Below, piece after piece: positions 57,389 to 64,000 of a stretch of DNA of 64,000 bases. Position 1 is the first letter of the stretch. Every line of letters starts with the position of its first letter. The stretch is from Propionicimonas sp. (GTDB taxonomy: Bacteria > Actinomycetota > Actinomycetes > Propionibacteriales > Propionibacteriaceae). The notes beneath the pieces are model-generated. The model searched no databases, had not been told where the DNA came from, and worked only from the letters and a program-made list of their open reading frames with translations. Made by a program: the position numbers and the translations under genes. Location: NCBI GenBank assembly GCA_013791955.1, contig VMSW01000007.1:1488001-1552000 (forward strand), written 5' to 3'.

Positions 57389-57775
57389 TCATTCGAGCGT
57401 CCAGGCACGAGACCAGGTGGATTCGACCGGCTCTACGACCACGCCATGCGCCATTGCCGCCGCCACAAACCCAATGATCGCTGGCGAATAGGTAGCGAAT
57501 CGGATTAGCTGCTGGCTCTTGCCCTGCCAGGCGGCACTGTCACTGCTGTATTGGAAGCGCGACATCTCGGCCCAAGGCACTTCAATCACTTCACCCCCGC
57601 CTTCAAGAAGGCGGGCCAACCATCGAGGCCTCACCCTCAAACAGGCTCCAGCGTCGTTGTACTCCAAAACCAGCAGCGGCCACGAGAGAACCGCAGGCAT
57701 TCCGTATTTTGTCGGAATCGTGCCCCACCCGACAATCGGCGCGGCCGCTTCACCACTTACGAATTTGTCCGACAT
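57389..57775 (-). CDS. Probable immunity protein for the RHS C-terminal tip
   Basis: A 128-residue protein from the ATG at 57775 (MSDKFVSGEAAAPIVGWGT), overlapping the RHS stop by 26 bases. It has beta-rich sequence around WPLLVLEYNDAGACLRVRPRWLARLLEGGGEVIEVPWAEMSRFQYSS and one hydrophobic stretch near YSPAIIGFVAAAMAHGVVV. No family is recognised. The position directly after and overlapping a secreted RHS gene is the standard place for the cognate immunity gene; this is inference from layout. Confidence 0.7.
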   Translation of the reverse strand: MSDKFVSGEAAAPIVGWGTIPTKYGMPAVLSWPLLVLEYNDAGACLRVRPRWLARLLEGGGEVIEVPWAEMSRFQYSSDSAAWQGKSQQLIRFATYSPAIIGFVAAAMAHGVVVEPVESTWSRAWTLE

Positions 57776-60700
57776 TCCCGCCCCCATGAATCTCGAAAGG
57801 AAGAGGACCTCTCACACCAATGCCTACGCCTACTGTACCTACCCATATCCTAGTTCCATCGCTGCGAGAAGGTGTGCTCGCGAAATCCCCACCAAGACTC
57901 GGGCCTTCGCCGATCGACACCCCGACCGTCCCCGAAGTAGGGGGAAAGGCTAAATCCGAAGGGCTCTGTGCATCCGTAAGCCCGAAGTTGCCAGAAATCC
58001 CTAGGCTTGGTGTACCCAAGCCACCAGTTTCTGAGGAAAAAACAACCGGGAGCCCACCCACAATGCCTATGCACATTGACCCGGACCCGTAGCCTCCGAA
58101 TCCTCCGCTGACCGTACCGCAGGCAACCTTCCCAACTTTTGGATCGATAAAGGGCGTCAAGTCGATAGGTCCGCCGAACCACATTCCGGCCAAACCGGCG
58201 TTCCCAAAGCCCGTGGGCGCCTTAGGAGGGGTCGGCGCGACATACGGCGGCAAGATTTCCGAGGGCATGCTGGGCAGTGGCGAATGCTTTATCGGTTTGG
58301 GCTTCTTGCTGCCGCCTCCACCTTTCGACGGCGCACCACCACGCCGCGGCTTGTCTGGCACCGGCTTAGCCGTCCCGGTACCCGGGTTGCCGCAGCCCGC
58401 CGCGCCGACTGACATCGTGTTAATCGGGGCTTCATTGCCGCAACCTGAAGAGGTCAACATCCCGGACGGGTCCGCATTCGTCATGCCAGAGTTATCCCCA
58501 TAGGAGTAGGGGTTCCACTGAACTGGTTGGTTTACGCTCAGCAGCGAATCCACCGAAGTGAAGCGGCCCAAGGATGCGTCGTACTCCCGCGCGCCGATGG
58601 TGATCAGTCCGGTCCCATTCTGGGTACCGCCAACGAAGCCCACTTCGCCTGCCCAACCAGTTGGCGCGACGCCGCGCTGGGCGCCATAGGGGTCTTGCCA
58701 TTTGGTCTTCAGCTGGCTGTCACTATTGCGGATCTGGTTGTGGCTGGTGTTCTGATGGTCGGTGATGATCGACCAAAGCGTGCTGCTGGTGTTACCCGTG
58801 CGCACCCCAACAGTGATGCCCTGGTGGGTGTAGTAGCGGGCGGCCGTCGATATGCCGGTGGTGTTGTCCACGCTCAGTTCAGTTCCGGCGATGGTGAGGG
58901 TGGTCTTGCCGTTTTCCCTCCTTATGATGCGGTTTCCGGCCGCGTCGTAGATGGCGTCGAAGATACCGGTGCTGTTGGCGTCGACGTGGCTCAGCTTTCC
59001 CTCGTCGTTGTAGCTGAGGGCCTGAGTAGCACCTGCCGCGCCTGGGCGGGTCACGGTGTTTCCCGCCGCGTCGTAGGTGTAGTTCGAGGTGGTGGCATTG
59101 GAGCCGGTAGTGACTGCTTGAGTCACAGAGTGCGGACGAGTCGAGGACGCACCGTCCGCCGGATAGGTCAGGCTGGTCGTCGAGGTGCCTGCCGGGCTGC
59201 GGGAAATGCGCTGGGCGGTCTTCCCGACTGTGTCCGTGGCCCAACTCGTCCAGTAGGGGGCCGGCCCGGTGGTGGCCATGGCCGGCGTCGTAGTGTCCGA
59301 GCAAGTCGCCGTCGATGCGGCGGTGAACGCCTGGGTTAGCTGACGTTGGTAGTCGTACTGGAAGCACTGGTTGTCGACAACGCCGGATATCAGGGTGTCT
59401 TTGGCTCCGATGACGTTCCCGGCGTTGTCGTAGCGATAGGCAGTGTCCTCGTCGGTGCCGCCAACTTGGCGGACGGTGCGCAGCCTGGTTAGGCGGAGCG
59501 TGGACTCCTCACGGTTGAACATCATGGAAATGCTGTTGCCGCTGACCGAGCCCATGCCGATGGAGGAGATCGTGTCCCACTGCGAGTAGGTGGTGGACTT
59601 GACGACCGCGGCCATTCCCGTCTGGCTATTGGGCATGCCTTTGGCGCTGTACCCATAGGTGAGGGTCTCTGCGCTAATGGGGCCCGTAGCGGGAAGACCA
59701 GTTGTTGCCGGGGATCCGTCGGCGTTGTAGGTGTTGGTGACGGTGTAGGTAGCGGCCAATCCGGCGGGGATCAGGTTCGTAATCGCGGGCACCGTGAACG
59801 ATGTGCTGGTGGCCCGGCCTGCGGAGTCGTAACTGTTGACGGCGGCTTTGATTTCGGCGCCGTTCACCCAGCGGCTGCTGGAGGCCAACAGTCCCGGCAG
59901 ATTGGTGTTGTTGACGATGTCGTAGCTGGCGGTGGTGAGCGTTGTGGCCCCGTCAAGGGTGGTGGTCTTGGTCACCCGGTTGAGGTTGTCGTAGGTGTAC
60001 TTGACCCCTTTGCTGCGCGCGTCGGTCACGGTGACCGGAAGGTTGACTTCGTTGTAGGTGGTGGTGCTGGTTCCTGCGTCTGGGTCGGTGGCGTTGAGCC
60101 GGTTACCCTGCAGATCGTAGGTCTGGCTCCATTTGTTGCCCTTGGGGTCGGTCATGGTGTCTATCTGGCCAGCCGGAGTGTAGGCGTAGCTGGTCGTTGA
60201 TGGAGTGGCGCTGGTTGTTGCTCCGAGATGCTGAATAAGTTGGGTGGTTCGCCCGTGGACGTCGAAGACGGTAGTGGTGGGCGTGCCTCCCGCCGGGGGC
60301 GTGGTCGCAACGCGGTCACCCGAATACACATTGGCGGTCTGCCACTTCTTGACCTCACCGCCATACAGCGCCGAGGTGGTTGTCCTGTTGGCGAAGTCAT
60401 AGACGCTGCGGGTCGAGCGGGGGATGTTCGCCCGACTGCTGGGCGTGACGAGGGTGGATGTTGGCAGACTGCTGATCAAATAGTCGTCAGTCAGCGTCTG
60501 GTTGCCCCGCGAGTCGTACCGAATGTCGACGACTTGGCTGCCGGACAGTGCAGATTCTGTTTGGGTTTGGCGTACCCGCATCAACGAGTCGAGGAGTTGC
60601 CAGCTCGTCCGGTAGCCGGTGCCGCTATTGGTCTTCACCAGCTTCTCGGTCTTGACCGCGTTGACCCCGGTGGAGGCCTGGTTCACCACATAGGTGTATT

Positions 60701-63700
60701 TCACCGACGCCGGATTGCTGCGAGGCTGTCCGGCTTGCCACTCTGCAGTGGTCCTTCCGAGCGCGTCGAGATCCTGCTCGCTGGTCTGCCCGGCTGGCGC
60801 TACTGTCTTGATCGCGAGGCCGAAACGCGGGTCATAGGTCGTGGTCGCAACTTGTGCTGGTGCCGGCCCTGAGGCGTCTGGATCAGCGGAGGTGACGGTG
60901 ACCGTCTTAACCGCCCGGTTGGTAGCGGGGCTGTAGTTGGTTGTTGTGGTGTGACTGAGTGCGTCGGTGACGCTGGTCGTTCTGCCGTGCTGGTCGTAGG
61001 CGGCTGTGGCCGCCGTGCGCCAGGTGTGGCTTGCGGAACCGACCAACTGGTCGGTTCGGGTTGCGAAACCCGGACCATTGACCTGGCCCAAGGTAGTCGA
61101 CCCGTCGTAAAAGTGTCGTGCGCCGCTGATCATTGCGGATTGGCTCGGCGTTGTGGAGCACAGGTTCGGCATAACCGTTTGCTCGACAACCAGGTCGATC
61201 GCGGTGGCGCCTCCGCTGGGTGTCGCGTAACTGGTACGAGTGCACTTTTCGTCACCGGTGATGCTGGTGTCGCCTTCTTCTTCGACTGCGGTGCGGTGGC
61301 CCCACTGGTCGCGTGCCGTCACAGTGGTGATCGTGCTTCGGCTTGAAGAGGTCAGAAACTGGGTCGAGGTGGTCTTGGCCACATCCACCATGGTGGCTTG
61401 ATACCGTCCGTCGGTAGCACCACTGACTGCTTGGGTCCATGGGTCGAAGATCGCGCGGCTATCCGGCGATCCGCCCGCGCTCCGCAAGGCGCGGGTTTCG
61501 CGGACCTGGCCAGCAAGAACGTCATTATCGGGAGTGCTACCGCCGGCGCTGTCGGTGGTGTTGACCGTCTTGGTGCTGGTGCCCGCGGCGTTGGCCCGGT
61601 CGCCGTTCATTCCGCGGAAGTAGGTGCTCTCGGTGGAGGTCTTGGTCGACCCGGAGCCTTCGATCGTGGTCACCTTGTTGTAGCCGCGCCACTGGTTCCA
61701 CGTCCGGTAGTCGTCCCAGGTCAGCACGGAATCGTCCCAATGCCAGGCGGCGTTGTCGGCGTAGGTGTAGCTGGTTACCTCCGCGTTGGCCACTTCCACA
61801 TCGCTGAGGCCAGGCAGAGCAACTGTTTGCACAGTCTGGTCATACACCTCGACTTGTGAGACCACGTATTTGGTGAACCAGGTCTCGTAGGGGGTGAGGG
61901 CAGCGTCGGGGCTGTAGTACGAGGGAAAACATCTGGTCGTGTTGGTAGCCGGGTTTAGTGGCACCGTGCTAGGTGTGCAGTCCTCGCCGCTGTAGGTGAC
62001 GCTGGTGCGGCTTCCTGATTCGGACCAGATTCGCGAAAGGCGTGGCCGGTTCAGGCCGTAGTCGCCATAGGGGCCCGTGATGCGGTTATGCATCATTGTG
62101 GGTTCCAAGGTGGTAGACGGCAGGGTGATACTGCTGCCCGCCTTCCCTGTGTGGGTGATGGTGTTCAGCCACAAGGTGGGCATAGAGGTGGCGTCGTTGG
62201 TCGCCGGGAACGTTCCACCCAGGTCCCAGCTGTCGACAGGGTCGTATCCCGTGTCGGAGGCATTACGCGTGAAAGTGTTGACCTGCGCGAGGCGCTTTCG
62301 CGTGAAGAAGCTAGGCGCAGACTTCGGGTCGGGGCAGTATCCGCCTGATTCACAAATAGCGTCAGTCGGCACGTCCGGCCAAGCACCTACTGTTGTGGCG
62401 GTTGGCTGGTCGGTCAGGCACGTTGACGAAACACTGGTGTCGCACCGCTCCTTGACTACGAAATTCACCTTGGCGGCTGGAGTGCCAGCTTCACTGCCCT
62501 GGCGTTCGCCGTAGAAGATGGAGCCGATCGTGCCACCGCGGTCGTAACTAACCTGAGTTGTACCGCCGTTCTGCAGATATCGGTTGGCCTCTTTGTCGTA
62601 GTAGACCGTCATGGTGTCACCGGACGGGTCGACAACATGGTCCAGATTCCAGCGCCACGCCTGGCTGAGGGAGGCCGATGCGAAGCTGGTCTTGTAGCCG
62701 GGTTCCCCGGACTGATTGGCAGCGACCGGAACCATCCAGCGAGAGTCGGTAGCGGCCGCCGACGCTCCGTCGGCCTTGCCCTTCCCGAAGAAGAACTGAG
62801 TGCCGTCCGGCGTGGTCACCTTCCAATACTCGCTGTTCGGCGAAGCAGAGTTGGCGACCGCCCCGAGCTTCTCGACTCGGGTGCCGTCGTCGTCTTTCAG
62901 CCGCCACGAGGCGGTGTTGCCGACCCTGACCAGGATTCCGGAGTGACCCGACATGCTAAGGGTGGCGTTGTCCCAGGCCGCGTCGTTGGTGACCTTGGGG
63001 TCGGTGTACCAACAGAGGTCCTGCGAAGTTGCCGGTGCCGTCCCCGCGGCTGGCTTGTCCGCGGGACAGGTGACATACGACCGCTCGATGAAACCCATGG
63101 AGAGGTCAAAACCCTCACCCACCCACGAAGCCTGGTTGTTGTTGGCCGAAACTACGCCGTCAGTGGACCCGGAGTTGTAATTGAGGGCCAATGACGGCTC
63201 CAAGGATCCGGCTACCGGCGGGGTTTGCAGAGGATATGACCATGTGAACGCGCCCGACGAACCCGCAGCCGACCACAAGGAGGAGGCGTTCAGGGAGGTC
63301 TTCGACCAAGTGCCCTGATCGCCGCCGGTGCCCGCAACCGCGGCCATCAGCATCGAGGTTGAGGTGGCGTCAACGGATTGAGCCTCGGGGAGGGTCACCG
63401 TGGCCGACACCGACTCATCAGCCGTGCGGTTTTGTGATGCGAGGCTCGTCGCTTCGCGACAACCGTCAGCGTCGGGAGTCGCAATGGAGCAATCAGGTAT
63501 GCGCACCCAATGCAGCCTTGCCCCGTATCCTCCGCCGCCGCTTCCCGCAAACTCGGAGTAGTCCAGGTCGACCGTGGCGGTCGTGCCGGCCTCGCCGCTC
63601 ACCTTCACCACGACACCGGGTCCGACCATCTTGCTGCTGTCCTGCTGACCCAATACCTCCACTTGAAGCGCCGCAGCCGGTCTCTTCGCCTTCGTTGGCA

Positions 63701-63989
63701 CCGACACATGTACCGGGCTGTCGCCGATTTTCACGGCAGCCTCGCCCGCGTGTAACCCCTCCACACGTCCGGTATTCGCGGCCGGCCATTTCCTTGAAGT
63801 CGGAGGCGCTGCACGACGGACCACCTTCGGCCGCTCCGATCGTTGCGCGGGTGAGGATACGTCGACAAACGGAAACACCTGCGCTGCGGGGGCCTTCCAC
63901 GGAGCAGCGAAGGCCTGTGGCGAATCGATCACCGAGCCGGCCAACGCAACTAGGAGGGCAAGAGGTACTACCAGGACTCGGGCTCTCAT
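57750..63989 (-). CDS. Secreted RHS/YD-repeat protein (polymorphic toxin candidate)
   Basis: A very large exported protein, 2,079 residues from the ATG at 63989 (63998 is an alternative). A signal peptide lies at about 1-30; about 30-230 is a beta-rich N-terminal part; about 230-700 resembles the SpvB/TcdB-like region with LQTPPVAGSLEPSLALNYNSGSTDGVV. Many YD repeats follow (YDQHGRTTSV, YDSRGNQTL, YDNLNRVTKT, YDAAGNRI). The RHS core ends with GLITIGAREYDASLGRFTSVD and NPYSYGDNSGMTNADPSG. The last 235 residues form a variable tip: a Pro/Lys linker, then a Gly/Ser-rich beta-like domain without recognised catalytic motif. The right window edge is just upstream. Confidence 0.93.
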   Translation of the reverse strand: MRARVLVVPLALLVALAGSVIDSPQAFAAPWKAPAAQVFPFVDVSSPAQRSERPKVVRRAAPPTSRKWPAANTGRVEGLHAGEAAVKIGDSPVHVSVPTKAKRPAAALQVEVLGQQDSSKMVGPGVVVKVSGEAGTTATVDLDYSEFAGSGGGGYGARLHWVRIPDCSIATPDADGCREATSLASQNRTADESVSATVTLPEAQSVDATSTSMLMAAVAGTGGDQGTWSKTSLNASSLWSAAGSSGAFTWSYPLQTPPVAGSLEPSLALNYNSGSTDGVVSANNNQASWVGEGFDLSMGFIERSYVTCPADKPAAGTAPATSQDLCWYTDPKVTNDAAWDNATLSMSGHSGILVRVGNTASWRLKDDDGTRVEKLGAVANSASPNSEYWKVTTPDGTQFFFGKGKADGASAAATDSRWMVPVAANQSGEPGYKTSFASASLSQAWRWNLDHVVDPSGDTMTVYYDKEANRYLQNGGTTQVSYDRGGTIGSIFYGERQGSEAGTPAAKVNFVVKERCDTSVSSTCLTDQPTATTVGAWPDVPTDAICESGGYCPDPKSAPSFFTRKRLAQVNTFTRNASDTGYDPVDSWDLGGTFPATNDATSMPTLWLNTITHTGKAGSSITLPSTTLEPTMMHNRITGPYGDYGLNRPRLSRIWSESGSRTSVTYSGEDCTPSTVPLNPATNTTRCFPSYYSPDAALTPYETWFTKYVVSQVEVYDQTVQTVALPGLSDVEVANAEVTSYTYADNAAWHWDDSVLTWDDYRTWNQWRGYNKVTTIEGSGSTKTSTESTYFRGMNGDRANAAGTSTKTVNTTDSAGGSTPDNDVLAGQVRETRALRSAGGSPDSRAIFDPWTQAVSGATDGRYQATMVDVAKTTSTQFLTSSSRSTITTVTARDQWGHRTAVEEEGDTSITGDEKCTRTSYATPSGGATAIDLVVEQTVMPNLCSTTPSQSAMISGARHFYDGSTTLGQVNGPGFATRTDQLVGSASHTWRTAATAAYDQHGRTTSVTDALSHTTTTNYSPATNRAVKTVTVTSADPDASGPAPAQVATTTYDPRFGLAIKTVAPAGQTSEQDLDALGRTTAEWQAGQPRSNPASVKYTYVVNQASTGVNAVKTEKLVKTNSGTGYRTSWQLLDSLMRVRQTQTESALSGSQVVDIRYDSRGNQTLTDDYLISSLPTSTLVTPSSRANIPRSTRSVYDFANRTTTSALYGGEVKKWQTANVYSGDRVATTPPAGGTPTTTVFDVHGRTTQLIQHLGATTSATPSTTSYAYTPAGQIDTMTDPKGNKWSQTYDLQGNRLNATDPDAGTSTTTYNEVNLPVTVTDARSKGVKYTYDNLNRVTKTTTLDGATTLTTASYDIVNNTNLPGLLASSSRWVNGAEIKAAVNSYDSAGRATSTSFTVPAITNLIPAGLAATYTVTNTYNADGSPATTGLPATGPISAETLTYGYSAKGMPNSQTGMAAVVKSTTYSQWDTISSIGMGSVSGNSISMMFNREESTLRLTRLRTVRQVGGTDEDTAYRYDNAGNVIGAKDTLISGVVDNQCFQYDYQRQLTQAFTAASTATCSDTTTPAMATTGPAPYWTSWATDTVGKTAQRISRSPAGTSTTSLTYPADGASSTRPHSVTQAVTTGSNATTSNYTYDAAGNTVTRPGAAGATQALSYNDEGKLSHVDANSTGIFDAIYDAAGNRIIRRENGKTTLTIAGTELSVDNTTGISTAARYYTHQGITVGVRTGNTSSTLWSIITDHQNTSHNQIRNSDSQLKTKWQDPYGAQRGVAPTGWAGEVGFVGGTQNGTGLITIGAREYDASLGRFTSVDSLLSVNQPVQWNPYSYGDNSGMTNADPSGMLTSSGCGNEAPINTMSVGAAGCGNPGTGTAKPVPDKPRRGGAPSKGGGGSKKPKPIKHSPLPSMPSEILPPYVAPTPPKAPTGFGNAGLAGMWFGGPIDLTPFIDPKVGKVACGTVSGGFGGYGSGSMCIGIVGGLPVVFSSETGGLGTPSLGISGNFGLTDAQSPSDLAFPPTSGTVGVSIGEGPSLGGDFASTPSRSDGTRIWVGTVGVGIGVRGPLPFEIHGGGNVGQIRKW

Positions 63990-64000
63990 GGCGATCATCA

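Noticed and set aside
58527-59339. 270-codon plus-strand frame
   Set aside because: Antisense to YD-repeat coding sequence; its glycine/arginine-rich product is a by-product of repeat codon usage.
1-64000. CRISPR arrays, intact insertion sequences or replication origin
   Set aside because: No regularly spaced repeats, no transposase gene with inverted ends and no clustered DnaA-box-like sites were noticed.

Overview
The window looks like chromosome of a high-GC Gram-positive bacterium, an actinomycete, possibly of the Propionibacteriaceae; the family-level guess is weak. Support comes from uniformly GC-rich third positions, many GTG starts, tight ATGA/TGATG overlaps, a VKOR/DsbA-like pair, lipoprotein-type solute-binding proteins, and small families (DUF427, DUF4386, DUF6487-like, the Myb-like small protein) common in that phylum. 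No rRNA gene, intact tRNA gene or CRISPR array was seen.

From 1 to about 29 kb the region is mostly housekeeping and metabolic: a dCMP-deaminase-type gene; an FMN-riboswitch-controlled riboflavin uptake pair (ribX/ribY) divergent from alanine dehydrogenase; an MFS exporter/TetR/serine protease operon with a TetR-type operator; a VKOR/thioredoxin pair for extracytoplasmic disulfide formation; a polysaccharide deacetylase and a YdcF-like protein; a beta-glucoside-type PTS permease with its BglG-family antiterminator, RAT site and leader terminator; a two-component system beside a small secreted protein; a flavin disulfide oxidoreductase; a four-gene osmoprotectant ABC operon; and an amidase. 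The 29-38 kb part holds a secreted GH13 amylase/pullulanase-like enzyme, a GH18-like protein, an orphan Phd-like antitoxin, small regulators paired with membrane proteins (one promoter carries two palindromic operators) and several small hypotheticals.

From about 38 kb the content becomes more accessory: a membrane-anchored receiver protein, an unknown multi-pass protein, a guanidine-III riboswitch upstream of an SMR exporter, a PAS-GGDEF diguanylate cyclase, a duplicated pterin-dehydratase/VOC fusion, a truncated acetyltransferase, a DUF4411 PIN-like toxin with an ImmA/IrrE partner, a DUF4062 protein and several orphans. An integrase remnant (54.1 kb) and a 27-base tRNA 3' end (56.1 kb) suggest past integration.

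The right end is dominated by a 2,080-residue secreted RHS/YD-repeat protein on the minus strand, with a probable immunity gene overlapping its stop codon. Further downstream lies a row of small two-TM proteins, two of them clear tandem paralogues, interleaved with short glycine-rich ORFs. This is the layout expected of a polymorphic toxin locus with displaced tips and immunity genes, and the least explained part of the window.
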